A DNA stretch of 64,000 nt from Arthrobacter sp. 135MFCol5.1 (GTDB lineage Bacteria > Actinomycetota > Actinomycetes > Actinomycetales > Micrococcaceae), in NCBI RefSeq assembly GCF_000374865.1, contig NZ_KB895456.1:62001-126000 (forward strand), given 5' to 3'. This document shows positions 1 to 8,420 of the stretch, piece after piece; position 1 is the stretch's first letter, and each line of letters opens with the position of its first letter. The notes under the pieces were generated by a model. The model saw only the letters and a program-made list of their open reading frames with translations. It was not told where the DNA came from and did no database searches. A program made the position numbers and the translations under genes.

Positions 1-449
1 TCGACGGCGCCTACGCAGCGATAGACGTGGAGCCGTTCACCATCAGGACCGACCACCCGTCAATGCTGTGCGCTTTGGGGGTCCTGCCGCGGACGGACCT
101 CATTGACGAAGACATCATGCGGGCCACGCTGGCCGATGTCCTGGCCGGCTGGGATTGGGAAAGTACCTGGGGTTGGGATTACCCGGTCATGGCCATGACC
201 GCTGCCCGCCTGGGCGATCCGGAGGCCGCCGTGGACGTCCTTTTGCAGGATGCGGGCAAGAATACGGTCCTGCCCAACGGGCACAACCGCCAAACCGATT
301 CCTTGCCGTTGTACCTGCCCGGCAACGGCGGCCTCCTGGCCGCCACAGCATTGATGGCTGCCGGATGGGACAACGGCCCTGACCATCGCTCCCCCGGTTT
401 CCCGCCGGGCTGGACGGTGCGGTGGGAAGGGCTGCTGCCCTTTCCCTAG
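1..449 (+). CDS. C-terminal fragment of a probable six-hairpin glycoside hydrolase
   Basis: The reading frame is open from base 3 to the TAG stop and has no true start here, so the gene begins outside the window. About 148 residues are visible. The segments WDWESTWGWDYPVMAMTAARL and LPLYLPGNGGLLAATALMAAG resemble the C-terminal end of bacterial (alpha/alpha)6-barrel glycosidases of the GH65/GH95-like kind. No catalytic residue can be assigned from the fragment, so substrate and family are open. It converges with the BrkB-like gene 17 nt downstream. Confidence 0.6.
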   Translation, partial: DGAYAAIDVEPFTIRTDHPSMLCALGVLPRTDLIDEDIMRATLADVLAGWDWESTWGWDYPVMAMTAARLGDPEAAVDVLLQDAGKNTVLPNGHNRQTDSLPLYLPGNGGLLAATALMAAGWDNGPDHRSPGFPPGWTVRWEGLLPFP

Positions 450-466
450 GTGCCCGTTCGACCGGG

Positions 467-1573
467 TCAGGTTTGGGGTGTCGCCCGGCGGGCACCAAGG
501 ATCGTCTTGCGGGGCTTGCCGCCGGACGCGAGGTCGGCCTCGCGCACCGCTGACCACCCTGCGGAGACGAGGTAGGCCTGGCTGACCAGGTTGAACCAGA
601 TGAGCAGGCCGATGATGATGGCAAACGGCGCCAGGATGGGGTTCCGGCTGGCTCCGCCCAGCAGTTCCGTGCTGAAGATCTGCAGCACGGTGGTGCCCAC
701 GGCAGCAAGGATGGTCCCCTCGAGCAGGGCCTGGCGGGAAAGCTTCAACCCGGCAGCCAGCCGGAACATGATCAGCGCGGTGACCCAGTTCAGGACCAGT
801 GGCACCACAATCTTGACGGACGTGGTCAGCGGGCCGGCCAAGGCGTCACTGAGATGCAGGAAATCGGCAACCCAACCTGCGGCGGTGCCGAACACCAGCG
901 ATGCGCCGGCGCTGATCACCAGCGCCACGCCCAGCAGGAGCAGGGTCCCGGCGTCGCGCAGCTTGAGCAGGATGGGATTGACCACCAGCGGAGGCAACTC
1001 AACAATCCCGCGGAGTCCGTCCCGGAGGCCGTTGATCCAGCCGAGCGAAGTAACCACGGTGACCACGGCGCTGATCACGGCCGTCCAGCCCAGTCCGCTG
1101 GGATCCAGCAAGTCCTTGGGGTCCACCAGGCCATCGCCGCCATTGACCTTCAACAGACCCGGGGCGCTCCTGGCCACGCTGCTGATGATGGTGTCCAGCA
1201 AGGCCGGCTGGCCGCGGAGTACCAGGCCGGCCACGGAAAAGCCGGTGGCCAGCAGGCCCGTGATGGAGAAGAACATGTTGAAGCCGATGCCCGCGCTCAT
1301 CAACGGTCCGTAATGGAGTCCGTAATGCCTGAATGCCCGCATGGGCCGCACGACGTTCAGCCGGGCAGTGAACAACTGTATCCACGCCATCAGGGCAGGA
1401 ACCTTGCCGCCGGAGCGGCGCGCCTTATGCCAGTCGCTGCGTTTCTGGATGACGTCCAGCTTCAGCCGGGCGATTTCAGTAGGCAGGGGCTGCTGGTCAG
1501 CCGGCGTCCGTTGCGGTGTTCGCGGCAGCGTCCGTGAAGGGGGTGCCGGCGTCGTTGTTAGTTTCGGTCCCAA
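467..1573 (-). CDS. YihY/BrkB family inner membrane protein
   Basis: A 368-residue polytopic membrane protein of the YihY/virulence factor BrkB family, whose transport role is not settled. About 60 polar N-terminal residues precede roughly six hydrophobic segments, beginning near GIGFNMFFSITGLLATGF and ending near APFAIIIGLLIWFNLVSQAYL. The start is a TTG with GGGAAGAG about 8 nt upstream. It overlaps the 3' end of the upstream 2H phosphoesterase gene by 77 bp. The next in-frame start, MAWIQLF near residue 62, would avoid the overlap but remove the conserved cytoplasmic head, so the start is uncertain. It is the last gene of a minus-strand run with xthA and trpS. Confidence 0.8.
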   Translation of the reverse strand: MGPKLTTTPAPPSRTLPRTPQRTPADQQPLPTEIARLKLDVIQKRSDWHKARRSGGKVPALMAWIQLFTARLNVVRPMRAFRHYGLHYGPLMSAGIGFNMFFSITGLLATGFSVAGLVLRGQPALLDTIISSVARSAPGLLKVNGGDGLVDPKDLLDPSGLGWTAVISAVVTVVTSLGWINGLRDGLRGIVELPPLVVNPILLKLRDAGTLLLLGVALVISAGASLVFGTAAGWVADFLHLSDALAGPLTTSVKIVVPLVLNWVTALIMFRLAAGLKLSRQALLEGTILAAVGTTVLQIFSTELLGGASRNPILAPFAIIIGLLIWFNLVSQAYLVSAGWSAVREADLASGGKPRKTILGARRATPQT

Positions 1574-2201
1574 AATCCAGCTCTTCCCTTAGCTGCCAGA
1601 TGCCGTCGGCATCATGCTCATAGAGTCCCATGCTAACCACGGGGAAGGTTGCCTTATAGTTCTTTAGTGCCGTTTCGGCCTCGTCCAGGCTTTCCGGGGC
1701 GACGTCGTGGGCAATCGTGACGTGCGGATGGTAGGCGAACGGCAGCTCGCGGTGCAGTGGACCCTGCTGCAGCCTGCGGTGCAGATCCACGCAGTGTTCG
1801 AACCCGTCCTCCACTTTGATGAAGACAACAGGCGAGACTGGGCGGAACGTTCCCGTCCCGGCGATGGTGACCGTGAAAGGCCTTTGGCAGCGGGCAACCT
1901 CGCGGACGTGCTGTCGGGTTGCCTCCCAATCCTGCGTGGGCGTGGTGGTGATCAGGGTTATGTGCGCCGGTATCACTCCGGCCATCGGGTCCCCAAATGA
2001 CGCGCGCCAGCGCTGCAGCTCCGCGGCAATCTCGTCCGGGAAACCCAGGATGACGCCCACGCTGACGTCTTCGGTCCCGGCCGCGCCGCCTTCCGCCACG
2101 GCATCCTGGCCGGGCTGGTCCTCGTAACGGTTACGCCGGGTCCGCTCCGCCTCGCCGGCAGAGCACGCGCTTCCCCTGGCGGTAGCGTTTTTCGAAGACA
2201 T
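1497..2201 (-). CDS. 2'-5' RNA ligase / 2H phosphoesterase family protein
   Basis: A 234-residue protein with the two HxT motifs that define 2H phosphoesterases: HIT at residues 80-82 and HVT at residues 160-162. The family includes the LigT/ThpR 2'-5' RNA ligase-like enzymes and cyclic phosphodiesterases, which act on 2',3'-cyclic phosphate or 2'-5' linked nucleotides. The first ~45 residues are low-complexity and charged and do not look like part of the fold, so translation may begin later, for example at an internal GTG near residue 48. The annotated ATG lies 4 nt after the trpS stop codon on the same strand, which argues for co-transcription. The biological substrate cannot be told from sequence. 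Confidence 0.8.
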   Translation of the reverse strand: MSSKNATARGSACSAGEAERTRRNRYEDQPGQDAVAEGGAAGTEDVSVGVILGFPDEIAAELQRWRASFGDPMAGVIPAHITLITTTPTQDWEATRQHVREVARCQRPFTVTIAGTGTFRPVSPVVFIKVEDGFEHCVDLHRRLQQGPLHRELPFAYHPHVTIAHDVAPESLDEAETALKNYKATFPVVSMGLYEHDADGIWQLREELDFGTETNNDAGTPFTDAAANTATDAG

Positions 2202-2205
2202 GGCG

Positions 2206-3249
2206 CTAGCGGACTCCAGCGAGGGTGAGGGACGGCAGGAAGCCCATGCGCTCGTACACCCGTGCGAGGGTGACCGAAGCGATCTCCCGGGCCCGGTCGG
2301 CGCCCAGGGCCAGCAGCCGGTCGAGCTCGGCGGGATCAGCCATGAGCTCGTTCGTGCGGTTGCGGATCGGTGTGATGAAATCCACCACCACCTCGGCGAG
2401 GTCCACCTTGAGGTGGCCGTACATCTTCCCCTGGTACTCGGCTTCCAGCTCGGTGACCGTTTTGCCGGTGAGGGCGGAGTAGATGGTCAACAGATTGGAC
2501 ACACCGGGCTTTTCCTCGGCGTCAAAGCGGATCTCCGTTCCGGCGTCGGTGACAGCGGACTTGATGCGCTTGGCTGCGATCTTGGGATCTTCCAGCAGCT
2601 GGATGGCACCGTTGGGCGACTCACCCGTCTTGGACATCTTGGCGCTGGGGTTTTGGAGATCGTAGATCTTGGCGCTTTCCTTGACGATCGTTGCCTCGGG
2701 CACAGTGAAGGTCTGGCCGAACCGGGTGTTGAAACGCTGGGCCAGGTTCCGGGTCAGCTCAAGGTGCTGGCGCTGGTCCTCGCCAACGGGCACGAGGTCG
2801 CTCTGGTACAGCAGGATGTCGGCCGCCATCAGCGTGGGGTAGGCGAACAGGCCCAGCGTGGCGGAATCCGCTCCGGACTTCTGGGTCTTGTCCTTGAACT
2901 GGGTCATCCGCGACGCCTCGCCGAAGCCCGTGATGCAGTTCAGGGCCCAGGCAAGCTGCGCGTGCTCGGGCACATGTGACTGGACGAAGAAGATGCTCTT
3001 GTCCGGGTCGATACCGGCGGCGATGTACTGGGCCGCGACGATGCGGGTCCGTTTGGCAAGTTCCCCGGGCTCAAAGTCCACCGTAATGGCGTGCAGGTCC
3101 GGGACGAAGAATACGGCGTCGTACTCCGCCTGCATATCCACCCAGTTGCGCACGGCTCCGATGTAGTTGCCCAGGTGGAGGGAATCGGCGGTCGGCTTGG
3201 CGCCGGAGAGTATGCGCTTCTTGGCTGGCTGGGAAGTCTGGCTGGTCAT
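2206..3249 (-). CDS. trpS: tryptophan--tRNA ligase
   Basis: Class I aminoacyl-tRNA synthetase that charges tRNA-Trp in the cytoplasm. It has 347 residues, normal for bacterial TrpRS. The HIGH-type signature is HLGN at residues 25-28, within [12 protein letters not shown], and the KMSKS-type signature is KMSKT at 204-208. The N-terminal motif [17 protein letters not shown] is typical of TrpRS rather than TyrRS. It starts 16 nt downstream of the xthA stop codon and is followed 4 nt later by the 2H phosphoesterase gene, so these form one minus-strand operon. No T-box or Trp leader is visible upstream. Confidence 0.97.
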   Translation of the reverse strand: MTSQTSQPAKKRILSGAKPTADSLHLGNYIGAVRNWVDMQAEYDAVFFVPDLHAITVDFEPGELAKRTRIVAAQYIAAGIDPDKSIFFVQSHVPEHAQLAWALNCITGFGEASRMTQFKDKTQKSGADSATLGLFAYPTLMAADILLYQSDLVPVGEDQRQHLELTRNLAQRFNTRFGQTFTVPEATIVKESAKIYDLQNPSAKMSKTGESPNGAIQLLEDPKIAAKRIKSAVTDAGTEIRFDAEEKPGVSNLLTIYSALTGKTVTELEAEYQGKMYGHLKVDLAEVVVDFITPIRNRTNELMADPAELDRLLALGADRAREIASVTLARVYERMGFLPSLTLAGVR

Positions 3250-3265
3250 GGAAGAACTTTCGGGC

Positions 3266-4099
3266 TCAGAGCTGGTAGTCCACTACCAGCGGGGCGTGGT
3301 CGGAGAAGCGTGTGTCCCACGAGGCGGCACGGTCGACGACGGCGGACAGGGCACCGGACGCCAACCCTGCGGTGGCCAGGTGGTAGTCGATGCGCCAGCC
3401 GGTGTCATTGTCGAAGGCCTTTCCGCGCTGCGACCACCAGGTGTAGGGGCCGTCCATCTCGCCGGACAGGTTCCGGTGGACGTCGTGCCAGCCGATTTCC
3501 TCGCCCAGGAAGCGGTCGAAGTATGCGCGTTCCGCCGGCAGGAAACCGGCCTTCTTCACGTTGCCCTTGGCGTTCCGGATATCGAACGGTGTGTGGGCGA
3601 CGTTCAGGTCTCCCACCACCAGCGCATGGTCGCTGTGCTTGGCCAGCTCCGGCAGCCGGGTGATCATGGCGTCCAGGAAACGGAATTTGTCGTCCTGCTT
3701 TGGCGTCCCCACCTCGCCCGAGTGCACGTAGGCGCTGGCTACGGTGAGCTGGACGGGGTTGCCGGCGGCATCCGGGTACCGGAAGTCGGCCTCCACCCAG
3801 CGCCCGGCCGTGGCAAAGTAGTCGTCGCCGATGCCGTTCCTGGTGGCGAGGGGTTCCTGCCGGGACGCGATGGCGACGCCGGCACGGCCTTTCGCTTCCG
3901 CTTCGGCGTGCAGGATATGCCAGTCATCCCCGAGCAGCTGCCGGACGATCGCGTCAGGGGCGCGTACCTCCTGCAGGCAGAGAATGTCCACGTCCCGCGG
4001 CTCAAGCCACGCCGCCATCCCGTTCTTGTAGGCAGCCCGAAGGCCGTTTACGTTGACGGATGCGATGCGAAGGTGGTCCTTGTTCAATGCCGAGCTCAC
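3266..4099 (-). CDS. xthA: exodeoxyribonuclease III / AP endonuclease
   Basis: A 277-residue exonuclease III family enzyme (EEP fold) that cuts DNA at abasic sites and degrades 3' ends in base excision repair. Visible family motifs are [14 protein letters not shown] at the N-terminus, [11 protein letters not shown] carrying the metal-binding Glu, a GDLNVAH segment and the C-terminal [12 protein letters not shown] with the catalytic Asp-His pair. Three GTG codons are possible near the start. I chose the one at 4099 because a TAGAGT box (4112 to 4107) ends 8 nt before it, the leaderless spacing seen at several other genes here. A GTG at 4108 is three codons further upstream. Confidence 0.93.
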   Translation of the reverse strand: MSSALNKDHLRIASVNVNGLRAAYKNGMAAWLEPRDVDILCLQEVRAPDAIVRQLLGDDWHILHAEAEAKGRAGVAIASRQEPLATRNGIGDDYFATAGRWVEADFRYPDAAGNPVQLTVASAYVHSGEVGTPKQDDKFRFLDAMITRLPELAKHSDHALVVGDLNVAHTPFDIRNAKGNVKKAGFLPAERAYFDRFLGEEIGWHDVHRNLSGEMDGPYTWWSQRGKAFDNDTGWRIDYHLATAGLASGALSAVVDRAASWDTRFSDHAPLVVDYQL

Positions 4100-4106
4100 C
4101 CGCTCC

Positions 4107-4112
4107 ACTCTA
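4107..4112 (-). promoter_or_regulatory. -10 box of leaderless xthA promoter
   Basis: TAGAGT on the minus strand, ending 8 nt before the GTG at 4099. The first three bases are the stop codon of the upstream gene, so the promoter is embedded in that gene's end. Confidence 0.5.
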
Positions 4113-4673
4113 GTCGATGATGGTTCCGGCGACCGGCTCTCCGCTGCCGCCGGAGGACTTGATCATGTCCCGGGCGTTGGTGGCTGTGATCTCGATGGTC
4201 TCCAGGGCACGGTTGATGGTGTCCTGGTTGGCGGACGCACCCTTGGCGCGCTCGTCTTCCACCACGCGGACCTGCACCTGGACGATCTTGAAGGAGTGGT
4301 CAAGCTTGAGGTCACGTACTTCGTCAGCTTCGGAGCGTTCGTAGATCACGCGGGTTCCGCCGTGGTCGGCGGAAGCGGGCGCGGGAGCGCGGCCGGTGGC
4401 GGTGTTGAAGGCGCTCTGCGCCTCGGTGAGCCTTGCCCCCGCCTTCCTGGCGGCCCGTTGGATGCTGAAGACCACGAACGCTGCCAGCGCCAGCCAGAAG
4501 CCGGCAATGATGGCAACAACCCAACCCACGACGTCGTTCTGGTTTGCCGCAAAGAGGACGGCAACGATGAACGCCGTTACCAGGACCATCAGGCCCGGCC
4601 CGCTGATGCGGAACATCGAAAAGCCGCCCCTGGCGGGTTTGGAGGATGACGGTGAGCTGCCCAAAGTTCGCAT
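4110..4673 (-). CDS. hypothetical two-TM membrane protein
   Basis: A 187-residue protein I do not recognise. Two hydrophobic helices sit at about residues 26-43 and 50-70 (GLMVLVTAFIVAVLFAA and VVGWVVAIIAGFWLALAAF). A basic stretch follows (IQRAARKAGARLTEAQ), then a polar cytoplasmic or periplasmic domain with VYERSEADEVRDLKLDHSF and a C-terminal segment rich in acidic and small residues. The start ATG at 4673 is supported by a GACAAT box ending 7 nt upstream (leaderless type). It precedes xthA directly, with the stop codon 10 nt before the chosen xthA start. Confidence 0.75.
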   Translation of the reverse strand: MRTLGSSPSSSKPARGGFSMFRISGPGLMVLVTAFIVAVLFAANQNDVVGWVVAIIAGFWLALAAFVVFSIQRAARKAGARLTEAQSAFNTATGRAPAPASADHGGTRVIYERSEADEVRDLKLDHSFKIVQVQVRVVEDERAKGASANQDTINRALETIEITATNARDMIKSSGGSGEPVAGTIID

Positions 4674-4679
4674 GCAGCC

Positions 4680-4685
4680 ATTGTC
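4680..4685 (-). promoter_or_regulatory. -10 box of leaderless promoter, hypothetical gene
   Basis: GACAAT on the minus strand ends 7 nt before the ATG at 4673. It matches the NANNNT core only, so it is weaker than the TANNNT boxes elsewhere in the window. Confidence 0.35.
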
Positions 4686-4738
4686 TCAAATGGCGGGCAG
4701 TGCTCCGGCCGTCTTCCACCCCGGGCGAACAGGGGCTG

Positions 4739-5575
4739 CTACCTGAGGAAGAGGCTCCGCAGGCGGAGGGTGGTCAGGAGCATTCCGACGGCGGTCATGG
4801 CCAGGTAGTAGCCCACGTGCAACGATGTGGCGGCCGTGAAGCTTCCCACGCTGATCTGCCGCAGCAGTTCCACCCCGTGCCACAGCGGCATGGCCTGGAT
4901 GAACCACTGGATGGGCTCGGGGTAGACGCTCAGCGGGTAGAACGTGGCGCTGAACAGGAACATGGGCAGCAGGATGAAGTTGATCCAGTCCATTTGTTGG
5001 AATGTCTTGAGGAAGCTGGTGATCCCCATGCCGAGGCTGGCGAAGCCGAAGGCAATCAGCACCGAAGCCGGAATCATGAGCAGCGCCCAGGCCGTGGTAA
5101 TCAGCCCCATGGCTCCCATGACGGCGGTGAAGCCGGTGGCGTAGAGCATGCCCCGCAGCAGGGCCAGGAAGATCTCCCCCACCGCAACGTCCAGGGGCCC
5201 CAACGACGTGTAGAGCATGCCCTGGTAGAGCTTGGCGAAGTTCATTTTGAAGAAGACGTTCCAGGTGGAGTCGTACACGGCGCCGTTCATCGCCGACACG
5301 GCAAGCAGGGCAGGGGCGATGTACGCCGCGTAGCTGATGGAAGTCCCGTCGGGTCCGCGGACGTCTCCCACGATGGCACCCAGGCCCACCCCCATGGACA
5401 CCAGGAACAGCACCGGTTCGAAGAATCCGGACACCATCACCAGCCAGTTGGTGCTGCGCGTGGCCATCAGTCCCCGGGAGACGACGGCCTTTGCATTGCG
5501 CGAGTACAGCGGCCCGAACGTCCGGTTGCGCGCCGCCTCGGTCACGCTGGCGGCGCGGCCTGAGACGGCGCTCAT
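4739..5575 (-). CDS. ABC-2 type exporter permease (second subunit)
   Basis: A 278-residue integral membrane subunit of an ABC-2 type exporter. Six hydrophobic segments are visible, with the family-typical C-terminal stretch FILLPMFLFSATFYPLSVYP before the last helix. The frame stays open far upstream, but the ATG at 5575 overlaps the stop codon of the upstream permease (ATGA). Protein homology to the other permease begins at MSAVSGRAASVTEAARNR, so this is taken as the start. It works with the ATPase at 6413-7387 and the paralogous permease at 5572-6420. The pattern resembles the NodI/NodJ and daunorubicin-resistance systems, but the substrate is not evident. Confidence 0.88.
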   Translation of the reverse strand: MSAVSGRAASVTEAARNRTFGPLYSRNAKAVVSRGLMATRSTNWLVMVSGFFEPVLFLVSMGVGLGAIVGDVRGPDGTSISYAAYIAPALLAVSAMNGAVYDSTWNVFFKMNFAKLYQGMLYTSLGPLDVAVGEIFLALLRGMLYATGFTAVMGAMGLITTAWALLMIPASVLIAFGFASLGMGITSFLKTFQQMDWINFILLPMFLFSATFYPLSVYPEPIQWFIQAMPLWHGVELLRQISVGSFTAATSLHVGYYLAMTAVGMLLTTLRLRSLFLR

Positions 5576-6420
5576 TGGCCCATCCTCAGGGCAAAGCGGC
5601 GCCGGGTCAGGAGCCAACCCAACGCGGCCAGTCCGCCGAGGACGGCGATGTGCAGGATGGTCAGCAGTGGCGCTTCGTGGTAGCCGAAGCTGAGTACCCG
5701 GCCAAGTTCGGTACCGTGCCAGATGGGCGAGATCCATCCGACCCAGCGCACTGCCGGCGGGAGGTTCTCGAGCGGGAAAAATGTCCCGGAGAAAAGGAAC
5801 AGCGGCATCACGATGAACCGCATCACCAGCGCAAACTGGCCCTTGTCTTCCGTGATCGACGCGGAGTAGGCCATCAGCGGAAGCCCAAAGGCAAGGCCCG
5901 TCAGGGTGGCCACCAGGATCCCGGCCCAGCCCCAGCCGGACGGCGAGGCGCCGAACAGCGCTACGGCGGCGAAGTAGATGGCAGACTGCAGCAGCAGGCG
6001 CAGTGTCACGGCCATGATTTGTCCTGCCGCGATCTGCTGTGGAGTCAGCGGTGACGCGTGCGGCCCGTAGTAGATTCGGCGCCACTTGAAGCCGTCCATG
6101 ACGGGGAACGTGAACTCGTTCGCGGCCGTCATCACGGCAGCGGAGACCAGCAGCGCCGGGGCGATGAAGGCCAGGTAGGACACGCCGCCGAACGCCGCGT
6201 TGCCGGAGTCCACCAGGGTGGCCAGGCCCACGCCCATGGCAAACAGGTACGCCACGGGCTGGCCCACGCTGTACATCACAATGGACCAGGAGTACCCCTT
6301 CATGACCCGGAGCACCTGCTCCGCATAGTAGAAGGCGCCCCAGCGCCGGGCCTTGGCAGCCGAGATTTCGGGCCGGTGCGCCCTAAGGGCGGGCTGCGGA
6401 GCGGCCAGTGGTTCAGTCAA
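5572..6420 (-). CDS. ABC-2 type exporter permease (first subunit)
   Basis: A 282-residue ABC-2 membrane subunit with about six transmembrane segments. It contains FIVMPLFLFSGTFFPLENLP, the same signature found in its downstream paralogue, indicating an old duplication that gives a heterodimeric pore. An N-terminal cytoplasmic stretch of ~30 residues precedes the first helix. It overlaps the ATPase gene by 8 nt upstream and the second permease by 4 nt downstream, so the three proteins are translationally coupled. Substrate unknown. NodJ-type lipo-oligosaccharide export and drug export are both possible. Confidence 0.88.
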   Translation of the reverse strand: MTEPLAAPQPALRAHRPEISAAKARRWGAFYYAEQVLRVMKGYSWSIVMYSVGQPVAYLFAMGVGLATLVDSGNAAFGGVSYLAFIAPALLVSAAVMTAANEFTFPVMDGFKWRRIYYGPHASPLTPQQIAAGQIMAVTLRLLLQSAIYFAAVALFGASPSGWGWAGILVATLTGLAFGLPLMAYSASITEDKGQFALVMRFIVMPLFLFSGTFFPLENLPPAVRWVGWISPIWHGTELGRVLSFGYHEAPLLTILHIAVLGGLAALGWLLTRRRFALRMGQ

Positions 6421-7387
6421 CGAGGCTCCGCCCGGTGAGCCGGAGGAAGACGTCCTCCAGCGAGGACCTGCGCACCAGCGACGTCAGCGGCCTCAGGCCG
6501 CGGGCCGAGACCTGCTCAAGGGCAGACTCGCCGTCGTGCGCGTACATCAGCACCCGGTCCGGCAGTACTTCGAGGCGGTCACCGATGCCTTCAAGCCGGG
6601 ACGCGATGGCTGCGTTGCGTTCCGAGCCAAAACGCAACTCCACCACTTCCCTGGTGGAGTGCTCGCGGATCAACTGCGCCGGTGACCCTTCAGCCATGAT
6701 CCGGCCTTTGTCCACGACGATCAGCCGGTCGCAGAGCTGTTCGGCCTCATCCATGTAGTGGGTGGTCAGGATCAGGGTGACGCCTTGTTCCTTGAGCCGG
6801 AACAGCCGGTCCCAGAGGATGTGCCGCGCCTGCGGGTCCAGGCCCGTGGTGGGTTCGTCAAGCAGCAGGATCCTGGGCTCGTTGATGAGGGACCGGGCAA
6901 TCGTCAGGCGCCGCTTCATGCCGCCGGAGAGCGCGTCCACCTTGGACTTGGCTTTGTCCGTCAGCTGCGCGAACTCCAGCAGTTCGTCGGCTTTTGGCTT
7001 CAGGTAGCTCATGGGCAGGCCAAAGTAGCGGCCGTAGACCAGGAGGTTGTCGCGGACGCGCAGTTCTTCGTCGAGGTTGTCCTGCTGCGGCACCACGCCC
7101 AGGTGCGCGCGCACTTCCGGCCCGTGCGTGTCCGGGTCCAGTCCCATGATGCTGAGGTTGCCCGAGGTGCGCCGGGTGACCCCGCCGATCATCTTCATGG
7201 TGGTGGACTTGCCTGCGCCGTTCGGACCCAGCAGCCCGAAGGACTCCCCCGCCGGAACGCTGAAGGTGATGCCGTCCACGGCCGCCACATCGCCGTACGT
7301 CTTGGTCAGGTTCGCTGCGGAGATGACCACTCCGGGTGGCCGATGCGCGGTCATGGTGCCGGAGGGCAGGATGGCTTCGTTGTGCAC
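6413..7387 (-). CDS. ABC-2 exporter ATP-binding protein (DrrA/NodI type)
   Basis: A 324-residue ATPase. Walker A is GPNGAGKST. The signature LSGGMKRRLTIARSL is of the GGM(K/R)RRL type seen in DrrA and NodI exporters, followed by ILLLDEPTTGLDP (Walker B) and a switch His in LILTTHYMDEAEQL. The C-terminal ~100 residues form the extension typical of DrrA-like proteins. The GTG at 7387 is the likely start because TAGTCT (7399 to 7394) ends 7 nt before it, fitting a leaderless transcript. An ATG 11 codons downstream is an alternative. First gene of the three-gene exporter operon. Confidence 0.92.
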   Translation of the reverse strand: MHNEAILPSGTMTAHRPPGVVISAANLTKTYGDVAAVDGITFSVPAGESFGLLGPNGAGKSTTMKMIGGVTRRTSGNLSIMGLDPDTHGPEVRAHLGVVPQQDNLDEELRVRDNLLVYGRYFGLPMSYLKPKADELLEFAQLTDKAKSKVDALSGGMKRRLTIARSLINEPRILLLDEPTTGLDPQARHILWDRLFRLKEQGVTLILTTHYMDEAEQLCDRLIVVDKGRIMAEGSPAQLIREHSTREVVELRFGSERNAAIASRLEGIGDRLEVLPDRVLMYAHDGESALEQVSARGLRPLTSLVRRSSLEDVFLRLTGRSLVD

Positions 7388-7393
7388 CTGTGC

Positions 7394-7399
7394 AGACTA
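7394..7399 (-). promoter_or_regulatory. -10 box of leaderless ABC exporter promoter
   Basis: TAGTCT on the minus strand ends 7 nt before the GTG start at 7387. It sets both the start codon and the 5' end of the exporter operon. Confidence 0.5.
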
Positions 7400-7450
7400 G
7401 TTGAGGTGCGGCGCATGTGGAAGTACGCTTGCAGTTTCGTTATAACGGCC

Positions 7451-7496
7451 GACGGCGGCACGGCGCCTTTCCTGCGAAAGGTGCCGTGCCGCCGTC
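7451..7496 (-). terminator. terminator after folD
   Basis: Long inverted repeat starting 19 nt after the folD stop: a 20-bp arm GACGGCGGCACGGCGCCTTT pairs with AAAGG(T)GCCGTGCCGCCGTC around a CCTGCG loop. No strong U-run follows, as is common in actinobacteria. It also separates folD from the exporter promoter. Confidence 0.75.
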
Positions 7497-7514
7497 GTGC
7501 GCCCGGTGGCGGGA

Positions 7515-8417
7515 CTACTGCGCGATGCCGGCTGCGCGTTCTGCCGCTTCCACCACGTTGGTCATCAGCAGCGCCACGGTCATGGGTCCGACGCCGCCAG
7601 GGTTCGGCGAGATCCAGCCGGCCACCTCCGCAGCGGCGGGATCGATGTCGCCGTAGACGCGGCTCTTGCCCGTCTCAGGATCGGTCTCGCGGGTAACTCC
7701 GACATCCAGCAACGCGGCGCCGGGCTTGACGTCCGCCGCCTTGACGATGTGCTTGACGCCGGCAGCACCCACGATCACGTCCGCCTGCCGGAGCAGTTCG
7801 GAGAGGTTCGTTGTGCCGGTATGGGTCAGGGTCACCGTGGCGTTGACGTCCCGGCGGGTCAGCAGCAGGCCGATGGACCGGCCGATCGTGACGCCGCGGC
7901 CCACCACCACAACATGCTTGCCTGCCAGGCTGTATCCGTTGCGCTCAAGGAGCTCGATGACGCCGCGGGGGGTGCACGGCAGCGGTGTGGTGATCTTGTG
8001 GTTGACGTTCAGCACCAGCCGGCCAAGGTTGGTCGGGTGCAGCCCGTCGGCGTCCTTGGCGGGATCGATGCGTTCCAGGATCGCGTCGGTATCCAGGTGC
8101 TTGGGCAGCGGCAGCTGCACAATGTACCCGTGGCAGGCAGGGTCCGCATTGAGTTCGTCAATGAGGGCCTCCACCTGCTCCTGGGTGGCGTCCGCGGGAA
8201 GTTCGCGCTGGATGGAGTTCATCCCGATCTGCGCAGATTGCTTGTGCTTCATGGACACATACAACTGCGAGGCCGGATCCGCACCGACCAGTACGGTGGC
8301 GATCCCCGGAATGACGCCCTTGGCCTTGAGTGCGGCCACGCGGTCAGTCAGCTCGGCCTTGATGGCAGCGGCGGTGGCCTTGCCGTCAAGGATCTGCGCG
8401 GTGGTGGTTTCAGTCAT
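7515..8417 (-). CDS. folD: methylenetetrahydrofolate dehydrogenase / cyclohydrolase
   Basis: Bifunctional enzyme that oxidises 5,10-methylene-THF to methenyl-THF (NADP) and hydrolyses it to 10-formyl-THF. It has 300 residues, normal length. Visible motifs are [14 protein letters not shown] with the catalytic Lys, [12 protein letters not shown], and the nucleotide-binding segment [15 protein letters not shown]. The C-terminus reads [16 protein letters not shown], typical for FolD. The gene begins 3 nt after the glyA stop and shares its transcript. With glyA and the divergent purU it forms a one-carbon module that makes and consumes formyl-THF. The ZTP riboswitch upstream of glyA should control it too. 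Confidence 0.97.
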   Translation of the reverse strand: MTETTTAQILDGKATAAAIKAELTDRVAALKAKGVIPGIATVLVGADPASQLYVSMKHKQSAQIGMNSIQRELPADATQEQVEALIDELNADPACHGYIVQLPLPKHLDTDAILERIDPAKDADGLHPTNLGRLVLNVNHKITTPLPCTPRGVIELLERNGYSLAGKHVVVVGRGVTIGRSIGLLLTRRDVNATVTLTHTGTTNLSELLRQADVIVGAAGVKHIVKAADVKPGAALLDVGVTRETDPETGKSRVYGDIDPAAAEVAGWISPNPGGVGPMTVALLMTNVVEAAERAAGIAQ

Positions 8418-8420
8418 TGG

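Noticed and set aside
4739..6085. Long form of the second ABC permease (448 codons)
   Set aside because: The extra 170 residues lie out of frame over the upstream permease and are Arg/Pro/Gly-rich noise. The ATGA overlap at 5575 gives the real start.
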